From the NCBI GenBank assembly GCA_902586485.1, contig CACIHO010000001.1:1-64000 (forward strand): DNA of 64,000 nucleotides, in the 5' to 3' direction. The notes under the pieces are model-generated. The model saw nothing but the letters and a program-made list of their open reading frames with translations. It ran no database searches and had not been told where the DNA came from. Positions 43,964 to 54,600 of the stretch are shown piece by piece (positions within the stretch are counted from its first letter, which is position 1; every line of letters starts with the position of its first letter). The position numbers and the translations under genes were made by a program. Source of the stretch: an uncultured Pelagibacteraceae bacterium (lineage in GTDB: Bacteria; Pseudomonadota; Alphaproteobacteria; Pelagibacterales; Pelagibacteraceae).

Positions 43964-45124
43964 ATGGGTGTTAATTGGAATTATCCAACCACTATGTGGA
44001 TAGGAGAAAATAGAATTGAAGATTTACCCTTAGCCTGTAAAGAGTTAAATATATCAAATCCATTATTTGTAACGGACAAGGATTTAATTAAATTAGATTT
44101 AATAAAAAATATAATATTAAGATTAAAAAAAAGTTTTGAAAGTTTAGCTATCTTTTCTAATTTTACGGGAAATCCAATTGGAGAAAATGTAGAAGAAGGC
44201 GTTAAAGTTTACAATAGCGCAGACTGTGACGGCGTAATAGCTTTAGGAGGCGGAAGTGGTTTAGATGTTGGAAAAGCTATAGCATTTATGTGTAATCAAT
44301 CTAGACCGTTATGGGATTTTGAAGACATCGGTGATTATTGGACAAGAGCAAATAGTTTTAAAATTTCAAAAATTATCGCAGTTCCAACTACTGCTGGGAC
44401 TGGATCAGAAACTGGAAGAGCGTCTGCAATCATAAATAAAAAAACAGGTACAAAAAAAATTATTTTTCACCCAAAAATGTTACCTTCAATTGTGATTTTA
44501 GATCCTTTACTCACATTAGATTTATCTCCAAGATTAACAGCAGTGACAGGTATGGATGCACTAGCTCATAATTTAGAAGCGTTTTGTGCACCAGGATATC
44601 ATCCAATGGCTGATGGTATGGCAATAGAAGGAATGAAGTTAATTAAAAAATCTTTGATTAAAGCATTTAAAAACGGAAAAGACATCAATGCAAGAATGGA
44701 TTTACTTTCTGCAGCTTCAATAGGCTCGACTGCATTTCAGAAAGGACTGGGTGCTATTCATTCATTGAGCCACCCTGTAAATGGTAAGTTTAATGTTCAT
44801 CATGGTTTATCAAACGCAATATTTATGCCTTATGTTTTAACATTTAATAAACCCTCAATTGAAAATAAAATAATATCAATATGTGATTATTTAAATTTAG
44901 ATAAAAGTTTTAAGAGTTTTTTAAATTGGATTTTAGAATTAAGAAATAATTTAAATATTCCACATAAATTGTCAGAAGTAATGGATTGTAATAATATTGA
45001 TTTAGATGAACTTTCCTTAATGGCATTTGAAGATCCATCAACAGGAGGAAATCCTAGAAAATTAAGTCAAAATGATCTAAAAGAAATATATATAAAAAGC
45101 ATTTCTGGAGAACTATTTTTATGA
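43964..45124 (+). CDS. Iron-containing alcohol dehydrogenase (class III)
   Basis: Fe-dependent NAD(P) alcohol/aldehyde dehydrogenase, 386 residues. ALGGGSGLDVGKAIA binds the cofactor, VPTTAGTGSETGRASAI follows, and metal ligands lie in GMDALAHNLEAFCAPGYHPMAD and GAIHSLSHPVNGKFNVHHG. The physiological substrate is unclear: in an island that generates formaldehyde it might handle a short alcohol or aldehyde. Its stop overlaps the ATG of the amidotransferase gene by 4 bases (ATGA), so both are translated together. A GTG or ATG further in is unlikely because the N-terminal strand is intact. Confidence 0.84.
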   Translation: MGVNWNYPTTMWIGENRIEDLPLACKELNISNPLFVTDKDLIKLDLIKNIILRLKKSFESLAIFSNFTGNPIGENVEEGVKVYNSADCDGVIALGGGSGLDVGKAIAFMCNQSRPLWDFEDIGDYWTRANSFKISKIIAVPTTAGTGSETGRASAIINKKTGTKKIIFHPKMLPSIVILDPLLTLDLSPRLTAVTGMDALAHNLEAFCAPGYHPMADGMAIEGMKLIKKSLIKAFKNGKDINARMDLLSAASIGSTAFQKGLGAIHSLSHPVNGKFNVHHGLSNAIFMPYVLTFNKPSIENKIISICDYLNLDKSFKSFLNWILELRNNLNIPHKLSEVMDCNNIDLDELSLMAFEDPSTGGNPRKLSQNDLKEIYIKSISGELFL

Positions 45125-45909
45125 AAAAAATATTAATAGTAGAAGGAAACTTGCGAGAAGAAAATCAAAGTTTTTCTGCAGCTGGAATTCAAACACACAC
45201 AGAAAGTCTAAAAGATAGTTTAGCGTATTTTACAGATAAATTAGAAACCCATATTGTTAATCCTTCTTCAGATGAAAATATCAATAAAAATATTGATGCA
45301 CTTGAAAGCTACGATGGTCTTATTTGGGGAGGTAGTAGTTTAAACATTTATAACAATACTCCAGAAATAAAAAGACAAATTGATTTCATGAAAGAGTGTC
45401 AGAAAAAAATAAAAAAAATTTTAGCAATATGCTGGGGAATGCAAGTAGCTGTGACTGCAGCAGGAGGGGAAGTAAAAAAAGCGATTAAAGGATCTCATAG
45501 AGGTATTGCATCAAATATAGAAATTAATGAAAATGGTTTAAACCACCCACTTTATAAAAATAAAGATCAAAAATTTAATACACCAGCGTTTAATTTTGAT
45601 GAGGTAGTTACAATGCCAGAAAATTCTACCTTGTTAGCTTCAAATTCAATAAACAATGTTCAAGGATTAAACTTTAGTATTGGAGATTGTGATATTTGGG
45701 GATTACAGTATCATCCTGAAATTACTTACAATAAAATGATCAATTTGATTATTTTTAGAAAAAAAAGATTGTTAGAAAGAGGAGCTTTTAAAGATAAAAA
45801 TGAGATCGATAGTCACATCGAACACATTGAAAGAGAAAATAAAAAATTAGATAAAATTTCAAGAATGAGAGAATTAGAGAATTGGCTTGATTATCTTAAT
45901 TTAGAATAA
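45121..45909 (+). CDS. Class I glutamine amidotransferase-like protein
   Basis: Stand-alone GATase1 domain of 262 residues with a complete catalytic triad: Cys104 in [10 protein letters not shown], His198 and Glu200 in GLQYHPEIT. No synthetase domain is fused, so it may act as a glutaminase subunit or hydrolyse a gamma-glutamyl compound, as PuuD does for gamma-glutamyl-GABA. Coupling to the Fe-alcohol dehydrogenase and location among gamma-glutamyl and methylamine genes make a gamma-glutamyl amide substrate worth considering. The charged C-terminal 50 residues are outside the core fold. It overlaps the convergent fhs gene by 9 bases. Confidence 0.76.
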   Translation: MKKILIVEGNLREENQSFSAAGIQTHTESLKDSLAYFTDKLETHIVNPSSDENINKNIDALESYDGLIWGGSSLNIYNNTPEIKRQIDFMKECQKKIKKILAICWGMQVAVTAAGGEVKKAIKGSHRGIASNIEINENGLNHPLYKNKDQKFNTPAFNFDEVVTMPENSTLLASNSINNVQGLNFSIGDCDIWGLQYHPEITYNKMINLIIFRKKRLLERGAFKDKNEIDSHIEHIERENKKLDKISRMRELENWLDYLNLE

Positions 45910-47583
45910 TCCTTCAATCTCACCTTTATCGTTTAATTTTATAGAGTCTGCCGCAGGAACTCTAGGAAGGCCTGGCATAGTCATGATTTCACCGCACACA
46001 ACAACGATAAACTCAGCACCAGAAGAAAGTCTTACTTCTCGAACAGGCAAAACATGACCTGTCGGAGCGCCTTTTAAATTTGGATCTGTTGAAAAACTAT
46101 ATTGTGTTTTTGCAATACAAACAGGTAACTTTCCATAACCCTTTTCTTCAAATTCTTTAAGTTGTTGTCTTACTTTTGTGTCTGCCACTACCTCAGAGGC
46201 ACTATACATTTCTTGAGCAATTTTTTCTATTTTTTTGAATAACGGTAGATCATCTTCATATAAAAATTTGAAAGTATCTTTTTTATCTTCACAAATTTCT
46301 ACAACGTTTTTAGCCAGTTCAATAGTTCCTTCACTTCCATTTGACCAATGAGTGCATTTAGAAGCCTTCACTCCTTGTGTTTCACAAAAATCTAACAAGG
46401 TTTTCATTTCATCTTCTGTATCAGTAATAAAATGATTAACTGCAACTGTAACAGGTAATCCAAACTTTCTAATATTATTTATATGTCTACGTAAATTCAC
46501 CATTCCCTCTTTTAGTGCTGATACATTTTCTTTTTTTAAATCTTCTTTATTGACTCCTCCATGCATTTTAAGCGCTCTTATAGTTGCTACAATGACTACA
46601 CAGTCTGGTTTAAGTCCAGATTTTCTGCATTTAATATCTAAAAATTTTTCAGCTCCTAAATCTGCTCCAAATCCTGCCTCCGTTACAACATAGTCAGATA
46701 ATTTTAAACCTGCTTTTGTTGCAATTACAGAATTACAACCATGAGCTATATTTGCAAAAGGTCCACCGTGGATTATTGCTGGATTATTTTCTAAAGTTTG
46801 AGTTACATTTGGTCTGATTGCTTCTTTAAGTAAAACAGTCATTGGACCTTGTGCATTTAAATCTCTTGCATATATAGATCGTTTGTCTCTAGTGTATCCA
46901 ATCGTAATATTTCCAATTCTATTTTCTAAATCTTTTAAGTCTGAAGCTAAACAAAAGATAGCCATCAATTCGGATGCAACTGTGATGTCAAAACTATCTT
47001 GTCTTGGATAACCATTGGCTACCCCTCCTAGATCTACAATTATTGATCTTAAGGATCTATCATTCATATCCATTACTCTTCTCCAAACAACTCTTCTAAC
47101 GTCAATATTAAGTTTGTTACCCCAATAAATATGATTATCAATTAATGCAGATAATAAATTATGAGAAGATGTAATAGCATGAAAGTCACCTGTAAAATGA
47201 AGATTGATTTGTTCCATCGGTACTACTTGCGCATAACCACCTCCAGCAGCCCCTCCTTTCATTCCAAAAGATGGACCAAGACTTGGCTCTCTTAAACAGA
47301 CAATAGATTTTTTTCCAATTTTATTTAACCCGTCATTTAAACCAACTGAGGTTGTGGTTTTACCCTCACCAGCAGGAGTAGGGGTAATAGCGGTAACTAA
47401 AATTAGTTTGCCGTTTTCTTTTTTAAGAGTATTTAAATATTCCAGATTTATTTTGGCTATATGTCTTCCCATTGGACTAAAAGCAAAATTTTCATCTGGT
47501 ACACCAACTTTTGATAAAATATCCTTTATGGGTTGCATCTTTGCTTCTCGAGCTATTTGGATGTCAGATTTTACTTCAGCCAT
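45901..47583 (-). CDS. fhs: Formate-tetrahydrofolate ligase
   Basis: ATP-dependent enzyme that links formate to THF as 10-formyl-THF, or runs in reverse to yield ATP, 560 residues, cytosolic. The P-loop [11 protein letters not shown] is at 68-78, with [24 protein letters not shown] just after, then NIAHGCNSV and [14 protein letters not shown]. In this island it would process C1 units from TMAO and methylamine demethylation for energy or purines. It is divergent from the sox/mgd operon across 128 bases, which must hold promoters for both. Confidence 0.94.
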   Translation of the reverse strand: MAEVKSDIQIAREAKMQPIKDILSKVGVPDENFAFSPMGRHIAKINLEYLNTLKKENGKLILVTAITPTPAGEGKTTTSVGLNDGLNKIGKKSIVCLREPSLGPSFGMKGGAAGGGYAQVVPMEQINLHFTGDFHAITSSHNLLSALIDNHIYWGNKLNIDVRRVVWRRVMDMNDRSLRSIIVDLGGVANGYPRQDSFDITVASELMAIFCLASDLKDLENRIGNITIGYTRDKRSIYARDLNAQGPMTVLLKEAIRPNVTQTLENNPAIIHGGPFANIAHGCNSVIATKAGLKLSDYVVTEAGFGADLGAEKFLDIKCRKSGLKPDCVVIVATIRALKMHGGVNKEDLKKENVSALKEGMVNLRRHINNIRKFGLPVTVAVNHFITDTEDEMKTLLDFCETQGVKASKCTHWSNGSEGTIELAKNVVEICEDKKDTFKFLYEDDLPLFKKIEKIAQEMYSASEVVADTKVRQQLKEFEEKGYGKLPVCIAKTQYSFSTDPNLKGAPTGHVLPVREVRLSSGAEFIVVVCGEIMTMPGLPRVPAADSIKLNDKGEIEGLF

Positions 47584-47711
47584 AAATAATCAAATAAATT
47601 AAAAGTTTTTATCTGTGACTTCTTATCCTTTTTTGTTATTTTTGGAAACTTCTAAAAAATATATATAAAAAAAATAAGCACTATTTAAATTGATTGTTAT
47701 AAAATTAAATA

Positions 47712-48968
47712 ATGCAAAAATATTCTATATTTAACTTAGTTAAAAACGCTTTTTCTAACCATGAGAATTGGGATTTGGCATGGAAAGACCCAACACCAAA
47801 AGAGCAATATGACGTTGTAATTATAGGTGGTGGAGGCCATGGACTGGCTACAGCATATTATCTCGCTAAAGAACATAATATTACTAATGTTGCAATTATA
47901 GAGAAAGGTTGGATAGGTGGTGGAAACGTTGGACGTAACACAACGATAATTAGATCAAATTATATGCATGATGAAAATGGTCTTTTCAGTGAGTTTGGAA
48001 TGGATTTATGGAGAAAGATGAGTCAAGATTTGAACTACAACGTAATGTTCTCACCAAGAGGAATAATTAATCTTGCACACTCCGATGCACAAATGAACGC
48101 TTATGCCAGAAGAGGAAATTCAATGAGATTAAATGGCATTGATGCAGTTTTACTTAATAGAGAACAAGTTAAAGAAATAATTCCAATGGCTGATTTTTCT
48201 GAAAATGTGAGGTTTCCTATTTTTGGAGGATTGATGCAGCCAAGTGCTGGCACAGCAAGACATGATGCAGTTGCTTGGGGTTATGCGCGACAAGCAGACT
48301 CAATGGGTGTCGATATAATTCAAAACTGCGAGGTAACAGGGTTCGATGTTGTGGCAGGTAAAATAAAAGGAATAAGAACCTCTAGAGGAAATATTAAAGC
48401 TAAAAAAGTTGGCATTTGTGTTGCTGGAAGCACAAATATTTTAGCAGAAAAATTAAACATGACTTTACCGATTGAAACTCATTTACTTCAAGCATGTGTT
48501 TCTGAACCAGTTAAACCCGTATTAGATAATGTAGTTACATTTGGTGCGGGACATTTTTATGTTAGTCAATCAGATAAAGGTGAGATGGTAATGGGTGGTG
48601 ATCTTGATGGATATAATAGTTATGCTCAAAGAGGAAATTTACCAACATTGCAACACGTATTAACTGAAGGAATAGCAATGATGCCGTTTTTGAGTAAATT
48701 AAAAATGCTTAGAACATGGGGTGGTATTATGGATATGTCAATGGACGGTTCTCCAATTATTGATAAAACACATATAGAAGGCTTATATTTAAATTGTGGA
48801 TGGTGTTATGGAGGATTTAAAGCTACACCTGCTTCGGGTTGGACATTCGCTCATACGATTGCGCAAGACAGAGTTCATGAGTTAAACGCTGGTTATAGTT
48901 TAAATAGATTTAGTACAGGTAATCTTATTGATGAAAAAGGACTTGGTACTAAAACTTGGATATCATAA
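47712..48968 (+). CDS. soxB: Sarcosine oxidase beta / N-methylglutamate dehydrogenase subunit A-like
   Basis: FAD/FMN-bearing beta subunit of a heterotetrameric sarcosine-oxidase-type enzyme, 418 residues. YDVVIIGGGGHGLATAYYLA (from 33) is the FAD fold; EKGWIGGGNVGRNTTIIRSNY and the C-terminal NCGWCYGGFKATPASGWTFA match SoxB, in which covalent FMN attaches to a His of the NVGRNTT-type region's neighbour. The next three genes are the other subunits. Two roles fit: sarcosine oxidation from glycine betaine, or MgdA of N-methylglutamate dehydrogenase (MgdABCD). Nearby synthase genes favour the second without proof. I give the sox name because the fold family is certain and the substrate is not. 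Confidence 0.83.
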   Translation: MQKYSIFNLVKNAFSNHENWDLAWKDPTPKEQYDVVIIGGGGHGLATAYYLAKEHNITNVAIIEKGWIGGGNVGRNTTIIRSNYMHDENGLFSEFGMDLWRKMSQDLNYNVMFSPRGIINLAHSDAQMNAYARRGNSMRLNGIDAVLLNREQVKEIIPMADFSENVRFPIFGGLMQPSAGTARHDAVAWGYARQADSMGVDIIQNCEVTGFDVVAGKIKGIRTSRGNIKAKKVGICVAGSTNILAEKLNMTLPIETHLLQACVSEPVKPVLDNVVTFGAGHFYVSQSDKGEMVMGGDLDGYNSYAQRGNLPTLQHVLTEGIAMMPFLSKLKMLRTWGGIMDMSMDGSPIIDKTHIEGLYLNCGWCYGGFKATPASGWTFAHTIAQDRVHELNAGYSLNRFSTGNLIDEKGLGTKTWIS

Positions 48969-49238
48969 ATGCTTTATATAAATTGCCCACATTGTGGAAT
49001 GAGATCCCAAAATGAATTTTCATATGGTGGAGATGCAAGTGTGAAAAGGCCGGAGTTAAATAAAGAGGTTTCTGATCAAGAATGGGATGATTTCGTTTAC
49101 AATAGAAAAAGTTTAAGAGGTAAGCATTTAGAGCTGTGGCAACATATTTCTGGATGTAGACAATGGATAAAAGTTGAAAGAGATACCTCAACGCATGAAA
49201 TTTTCAGAACCTTTAAAGCCGAAGAGGAAGTTGCTTAA
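48969..49238 (+). CDS. soxD: Sarcosine oxidase delta / N-methylglutamate dehydrogenase subunit B-like
   Basis: Small zinc-binding subunit, 89 residues, the usual SoxD size. The N-terminus MLYINCPHCGMRSQNEFSYGG supplies Cys6 and Cys9; His59 and Cys63 (WQHISGCRQW) complete a zinc site. SoxD bridges the alpha and beta subunits. It follows soxB with no gap (TAAATG) and shares one base with soxA (TAATG). The MgdB equivalence applies if the complex oxidises N-methylglutamate. Confidence 0.88.
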   Translation: MLYINCPHCGMRSQNEFSYGGDASVKRPELNKEVSDQEWDDFVYNRKSLRGKHLELWQHISGCRQWIKVERDTSTHEIFRTFKAEEEVA

Positions 49239-52234
49239 TGAATCAAGCTTTTAGAATTGGAGATGGAGGATTAGTAAATAGGGATAAAAAATTATCTTTT
49301 AAATTTAATGGTAAAAGTTACTTTGGTTTTGAAGGTGATACATTGGCATCTGCTTTATTAGCAAATGGTGTTCATTTAGTTGGAAGAAGTTTTAAGTATC
49401 ATCGACCTAGAGGTTTCTTTGGGGCAGGAGTTGATGAACCATATGCAATAGTTCAGCTTTACAGAAATGGTGAAACAGAACCTAATATAAAAGCAACAGA
49501 ACAGGAACTCTTTGAAGGTTTGGAAGCAAAAAGTGTTAATTGTTGGCCTAGTGTAAATTTCGATATTGGCGCAATAAATAATTTTTTAAAAATTTTCTTG
49601 CCGGCAGGATTTTATTATAAAACATTTATGTGGCCAAAAAGTTTTTGGTACAGAATTTACGAACCTTTTATTAGAAAAGCTGCGGGTTTAGGTGTTGCTT
49701 CAACAAAACACGATAATGAGAGGTATGAGCATAAATATGAATACTGTGATTTACTTATTGCAGGATCTGGTCCTTCAGGATTGTCTAGTGCATATGCTGC
49801 TGCAAAAAATGGAGCGAGAGTTATTCTTGCTGAAGATAAACCAAGGTTTGGTGGATCTTTACTAACTAGTGATGTCAATATTGGGAATCAATCAGGAAAA
49901 GATTGGGCCGAGGGAATAATTGCTGAACTCAAAACTATGCCAAATGTAGTTGTGAAAAATAGATCTCAAATTTTTGGATATTATGATCATAACATGCTTG
50001 TAATGTCAGAAAAAGTTAGTGATCATCTTCCAAAAACAAAAAAATATCATCCTAATAAAAGACTTTGGTACATTAGAGCAAAAGAGGTTTTAATATCCTC
50101 AGGATCAATAGAGAGACCAATAGTTTTTGGTAACAATGATACACCTGGAGTTATGCTATCATCTGCTGCAAAAGAGTATTTAAAAGTTTATGGAGTACTA
50201 GTTGGAAAAAAGCCTTTAGTATTTACAAATAATGATAGTGGATATGAGACAGCAATTGAGTTTAAAAAGCATGGAGTTGATCCAATTGTTCTAGATTCAA
50301 GAAAAAACCCAAAATCAGAAATAATTGATGAAGCAAAAAATTTAGGAATTAATATTAAAAATTCATATGTTGTGGTTGCCGCGCAAGGTTATAAAAAAGT
50401 AAAATCAGCTGAAATTGCGAGCATCTCAGATGATAAAAAAAAACTTGGAAAAATTGAAAGTATAAATTGTGATTGTATATGTGTATCTGGTTTTTGGACA
50501 CCAACAATCCACTTAGCCTCTCAATCAGGAAATAAGACAAAGTTTAAAGAAGAAATTGATGCATTTGTTCCTGGAGTGTCTAAACAAAATGAAACTACTT
50601 TAGGATCAGCTAATGGAGTATTTTCACTAGAGGAAACTTTAAAAACTTCATTTTCTGCAGGTAGTGAATTATCAAAAAAAATTACTAAAAATGATAACAA
50701 TATAGCTATTCCGAATGTTGTTGAAAAGAAATCCTCTCAACATGATAAGTTTTGGTGTGTTCCATTGCCAAAAGGTAAAAATTATAAAAGATTTTTAGAT
50801 TTTCAAAATGATGTAGCAGTATCTGATGTAGAAATTGCTTTAAGAGAAGGATATCGATCAATAGAACATGTTAAAAGATACACCACTCTAGGAATGGCAA
50901 CAGACCAAGGAAAAACAAGTAATTTAAACGGATTGCAATTAGTATCTGAAATTGAAAACAAAGTTGTTCCTGCAGTAGGTCATACCACTTTTAGACCACC
51001 TTATACTCCTGTGTCTATTGGCGCAATAGTGGGGAGAGAGGTTGGAAAACACTCAAAACCAACAAGAAAATCTCCAATGCATTCATGGCATGAAAAAAAT
51101 AATGCAGTTTTTGTTGATGCAGGTGTCTGGTTAAGACCTAGATATTATAAAAGAGGAAATGAAACCTTATTTGAGGCATCTAAAAGAGAGGCTAAAAATG
51201 TAAGAACAAATGTTGGAGTTTGTGACGTAACAACTTTAGGAAAAATTGATGTCAAAGGTCCTGATTCAGCTGAGCTTTTAAATAGAGTTTACACTAATGC
51301 ATGGTTAAAGTTACCAGTTGGAAAAGCTAGATACGGAGTAATGTTAAGAGAGGATGGAATTGTAATGGATGATGGTACAACAACAAGAATTTCTGAAAAT
51401 CATTATCATATGACAACTACTACAGCTCAAGCAGCAAACGTTCTCTCTCATTTAGAATATTATTTGCAATTAATTTGGCCTGAATTAAATGTGAATGTAG
51501 TTTCAACTACAGAACAATGGGCTGGAGCAGCTATCGCTGGACCTAAATCTCGAGATTTATTACAAAAATTATTTCCAAATTCTGATGTATCAAATGAAGG
51601 CTTACCTTTCATGGGCTATATGGAAGGAGATTTTTTTGGTATTAAAGCAAGAATATTTAGAATTTCGTTCTCAGGAGAGCTTGCATATGAGGTAAATGTT
51701 GAATCTGACTATGGAAACTTTATGTGGGAAAATATCATGAAAGTTGGTGAGGAATTTGGTATTCAACCATATGGAACTGAAGCATTATCTACTCTTAGAA
51801 TTGAAATGGGACATGTTGCTGGATCAGAACTTGACGGTAGAACAATTCCATATGATAACGCTTTAGAAGGTCTTGTTAGTAAAAAGAAAGATTTTATTGG
51901 AAAAAGATCATTACAACGATCTGCATTTACTGCTGAAGATAGACAAAGAATAGTTGGGGTAGTTCCTTTAGATAGACAAACAAGTATTCCTGAGGGCTCT
52001 CATTTAGTTAAGGATGATAAAGCGCCATTACCAAATCCTAAATTAGGTCATATCTCTGCATCTTGTTGGAGTGTTGAATATGATAATCCTTTTTCTTTGG
52101 CAATTTTGAAAGATGGAAAAAACATGATAGGTCAAAAGCTTTTTGCAATGTCGCCACTTAAAAATAAAGTAATACCAGTTGAGATAGTTTCATCACATTA
52201 CGTAGACCCAAAAGGTGAAAGAGTTAGGTCATGA
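49238..52234 (+). CDS. soxA: Sarcosine oxidase alpha / N-methylglutamate dehydrogenase subunit C-like
   Basis: Large subunit of 998 residues, normal for SoxA/MgdC. Domains in order: a ferredoxin-like N-terminal domain ([20 protein letters not shown], about 22-110), an NAD-binding fold ([21 protein letters not shown], from about 169), a middle region with [11 protein letters not shown] and a C-terminal GcvT-type THF domain (about 620-990, with [22 protein letters not shown] and [11 protein letters not shown]). The THF domain catches the methyl carbon as methylene-THF, which connects this enzyme to fhs next door. Flanking genes overlap by 1 and 4 bases. Confidence 0.88.
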   Translation: MNQAFRIGDGGLVNRDKKLSFKFNGKSYFGFEGDTLASALLANGVHLVGRSFKYHRPRGFFGAGVDEPYAIVQLYRNGETEPNIKATEQELFEGLEAKSVNCWPSVNFDIGAINNFLKIFLPAGFYYKTFMWPKSFWYRIYEPFIRKAAGLGVASTKHDNERYEHKYEYCDLLIAGSGPSGLSSAYAAAKNGARVILAEDKPRFGGSLLTSDVNIGNQSGKDWAEGIIAELKTMPNVVVKNRSQIFGYYDHNMLVMSEKVSDHLPKTKKYHPNKRLWYIRAKEVLISSGSIERPIVFGNNDTPGVMLSSAAKEYLKVYGVLVGKKPLVFTNNDSGYETAIEFKKHGVDPIVLDSRKNPKSEIIDEAKNLGINIKNSYVVVAAQGYKKVKSAEIASISDDKKKLGKIESINCDCICVSGFWTPTIHLASQSGNKTKFKEEIDAFVPGVSKQNETTLGSANGVFSLEETLKTSFSAGSELSKKITKNDNNIAIPNVVEKKSSQHDKFWCVPLPKGKNYKRFLDFQNDVAVSDVEIALREGYRSIEHVKRYTTLGMATDQGKTSNLNGLQLVSEIENKVVPAVGHTTFRPPYTPVSIGAIVGREVGKHSKPTRKSPMHSWHEKNNAVFVDAGVWLRPRYYKRGNETLFEASKREAKNVRTNVGVCDVTTLGKIDVKGPDSAELLNRVYTNAWLKLPVGKARYGVMLREDGIVMDDGTTTRISENHYHMTTTTAQAANVLSHLEYYLQLIWPELNVNVVSTTEQWAGAAIAGPKSRDLLQKLFPNSDVSNEGLPFMGYMEGDFFGIKARIFRISFSGELAYEVNVESDYGNFMWENIMKVGEEFGIQPYGTEALSTLRIEMGHVAGSELDGRTIPYDNALEGLVSKKKDFIGKRSLQRSAFTAEDRQRIVGVVPLDRQTSIPEGSHLVKDDKAPLPNPKLGHISASCWSVEYDNPFSLAILKDGKNMIGQKLFAMSPLKNKVIPVEIVSSHYVDPKGERVRS

Positions 52235-52818
52235 AATTAAACTCAGCTTTATCAAATGTTTATGCAAAAGGTCAATTTGGAGATTATGAAGGTAAAAATG
52301 AAAATGATTTACTTAAAATAACTGAAATCAAAAATTTATTAATTGTTCAAATAGTTAAGTATAAAAATTCCTCAGTTTCATTTGAAGGTATTGATATTGA
52401 TGGTTTAAAATTAAAAAATGAACCTTTATCTGTAGTATTTAATGAAACTACAAGAATTATGTGGAATGGACCAAAAAACTGGCTCTTAGTTTCAACAAAA
52501 AAAGATTTAATTAAAAATGTATCAGATAATTTAAAACATACAGATTTTGCCATAACAGATTTGTCTCATTCTAGAGCTATTATTGAAATCGAGGGAAATG
52601 ATACGATGGAAGTTTTGAAAAAAGGATGTCCTTTTAATTTTAATACATTAGATAAAAATAATTCAATAAACTCAACTTATAATGGAATATCTTTTACTGT
52701 TGATAGGTTGGGTGAAAATCCAAATAAGGTGAGGTTATTTGCATTAAGAAGCTTTGGCGAATCTTTATATCATTCTGTCACAGACGCATCTCTAGAGTTT
52801 GGCTTTAAATCTCTATAA
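52231..52818 (+). CDS. soxG: Sarcosine oxidase gamma / N-methylglutamate dehydrogenase subunit D-like
   Basis: Fourth subunit, 195 residues, GcvT-like fold of the SoxG type: [27 protein letters not shown] and [17 protein letters not shown] near the C-terminus. Sequence conservation is low, but length and position are exactly as in soxBDAG and mgdABCD operons, and it overlaps soxA by four bases (ATGA). It closes the operon, 10 bases before a convergent permease gene. Confidence 0.82.
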   Translation: MKLNSALSNVYAKGQFGDYEGKNENDLLKITEIKNLLIVQIVKYKNSSVSFEGIDIDGLKLKNEPLSVVFNETTRIMWNGPKNWLLVSTKKDLIKNVSDNLKHTDFAITDLSHSRAIIEIEGNDTMEVLKKGCPFNFNTLDKNNSINSTYNGISFTVDRLGENPNKVRLFALRSFGESLYHSVTDASLEFGFKSL

Positions 52819-52828
52819 ACTTAAATTT

Positions 52829-53680
52829 TCAATCTCTTGTTGCAATATAAACACCTACAGAAGTAATTAGAAATCCAATTAAATCTAAGCTAGTTAAACT
52901 TTCATTTAAGAAAAGCCATGCCATAAAAGCAGATGTTGCTGGAATTAAAAAAAATATAGAAACTGTTTTGCTTGCTGAATTATTTTTAATTAAAAACATT
53001 AATATTGTAAATGCCCCAAATGATACCAAAAATATTTGATGGCCCATTGCAATAATAAATGTTTGTGAGAAATCAATATATGGATCAACAAGGAAAATAA
53101 TTATTGATAAATGAAATATACATCCACCAATGGCTTGATTCATGTTGCTTACAGATAAAGGTAATTTGTTGCTTAATTTTTTTTGCCATAAAGTTGAGAA
53201 TGTAATTGCTAATAAAGCTATTATTGTTGCGATCAATCCTGTTAGAGGTATTTTAGAACCGACATCAAAACCTAATACAAGTACTGCACCAGCAAATCCC
53301 AATAAAATACCTATCCGTTGTTTGGTGGATACTTTTTCATTTAGTATGGTACCACTTAATGCATTTGTGAGAACTGGTTGAAGAGTGACAATTAAAGCTG
53401 CTATTGCTGTAGGCATGCCTATTGAAATTGAGTAAAAGACTCCCCCAAGATAAAAACCATGAAACAAGACACCACTAAAAAAAGATTCAAAAAAGTTTCT
53501 TTTGCTTACCAAAACTTTTTGTTTTGAATAAACAGAAAATAAAAAAAAACCTAAAGCAACCAAACCAAATCTAAAAGCTAGAGCAGCAAATGGATCACTG
53601 TTGTCTATTATAGGTTTTGTTGTTATGAAAGCAGAAGACCACAGAAGTATAAATATAAAGGGAAATATTTTAACCATCAT
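52829..53680 (-). CDS. EamA/DMT-family membrane transporter
   Basis: A 283-residue integral membrane protein with about ten helices in two EamA repeats. FILLWSSAFITTKPIID opens the first repeat, and ALIVTLQPVLTNALSG plus LNEKVSTKQRIGILLGFAGAVLVL are typical of drug/metabolite transporters. Substrate unknown; members export amino acids, nucleotides or toxins. It stands alone on the minus strand between the sox operon and a divergent small gene 100 bases upstream. Confidence 0.82.
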   Translation of the reverse strand: MMVKIFPFIFILLWSSAFITTKPIIDNSDPFAALAFRFGLVALGFFLFSVYSKQKVLVSKRNFFESFFSGVLFHGFYLGGVFYSISIGMPTAIAALIVTLQPVLTNALSGTILNEKVSTKQRIGILLGFAGAVLVLGFDVGSKIPLTGLIATIIALLAITFSTLWQKKLSNKLPLSVSNMNQAIGGCIFHLSIIIFLVDPYIDFSQTFIIAMGHQIFLVSFGAFTILMFLIKNNSASKTVSIFFLIPATSAFMAWLFLNESLTSLDLIGFLITSVGVYIATRD

Positions 53681-53780
53681 GTTTAATAAACAAATAAATT
53701 AAACAAAATCAAACAAATCAGTACCTATTATGAACAAATTAGATGTAGAAACAAAATGCCAAATCACTTAAAGTTCAGCT

Positions 53781-54167
53781 ATGAACTCTAGGTTATTTAG
53801 AATTTTAACAATTACACTGTCTTTTTTCTTTTTGACAGGTTTTGTACCCATTCTTTCATTTGTTGGTCCAGGAGTAACAGCTCTTACTTCGGGCAATATT
53901 TATAAAGCTAGTGCTCAATATATAATTAATCAAAGAATAGAAAAAGAAACTGGTAAAAATTCTTTAACTTTAATTAAAGAAACGTTAGTTGAAGAAAAAG
54001 ATAAAAATATAAAAAAAAATTCGTTTGATGAAGACTTAAAACAATTAGTTGAAACAAGAATTAAAATCACAAGACAAAAACTGGAAAATCAAAATTTGCA
54101 AAAATTACTTAAAAAAAGAATTGAGGTTACTAGATCAATACTTGATTTAAATAATACTACTCAATAA
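53781..54167 (+). CDS. Unknown small membrane-anchored protein (128 aa)
   Basis: No family recognised. It has one N-terminal hydrophobic segment (about 8-35, including FFFLTGFVPILSFVGPG) followed by a Lys/Glu/Gln-rich helical tail with two repeats of a VETRIKITRQKLENQ/KKRIEVTRSILDL pattern. It could be membrane-attached with a coiled tail. The 100-base upstream gap shared with the permease gene holds its promoter. The 3' end overlaps the convergent 146-residue hypothetical by 11 bases. Confidence 0.6.
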   Translation: MNSRLFRILTITLSFFFLTGFVPILSFVGPGVTALTSGNIYKASAQYIINQRIEKETGKNSLTLIKETLVEEKDKNIKKNSFDEDLKQLVETRIKITRQKLENQNLQKLLKKRIEVTRSILDLNNTTQ

Positions 54168-54597
54168 TATTTAGATATATTAGTTTTTCTTGTTTAGTTT
54201 CTTTGCACCACATTTCATAGCTTTCACAAACTCTCCACAAATGATCAAAAGCTCTCTGTGAAATTTCTAGTGGAAAATGACTTTTAGTATAATAAAGCTT
54301 TGGTATCTTCATTAAAAATTTTACCATCGAGTCTTTTTGAAGCTCTAAAAGCCTTAAAGTTTCTTCATTAATTTTTTTTTTCGATATCTTGTCAATAAAT
54401 TTATTATTCTTAAGTTCTAAGAACCATTTATCATGAAATTCCCCAGAACTTAAAATGTCGTATTCCTTAGTAGTCATGAAAATTTCAAAAGCTTGTATAT
54501 TATTGATTTCGGGATTTTGTTTTTTTATTTCAATTATATTTGAATAAACAAATTCAGCAGCTCTTAAAACATATGGCTTTTCAGAATTGTTAGACAT
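54157..54597 (-). CDS. Unknown soluble protein (146 aa)
   Basis: No family recognised. Mostly helical, no signal or membrane segment; features include RAAEFVYSNIIEIKKQNPEI near the start, SSGEFHDKWFLELKNNKF and FDHLWRVCESYEMWCKETKQ near the end. It starts 3 bases after the racemase gene on the same strand and is probably cotranscribed with it. Base use is like its neighbours. Confidence 0.6.
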   Translation of the reverse strand: MSNNSEKPYVLRAAEFVYSNIIEIKKQNPEINNIQAFEIFMTTKEYDILSSGEFHDKWFLELKNNKFIDKISKKKINEETLRLLELQKDSMVKFLMKIPKLYYTKSHFPLEISQRAFDHLWRVCESYEMWCKETKQEKLIYLNIIE

Positions 54598-54600
54598 AAA

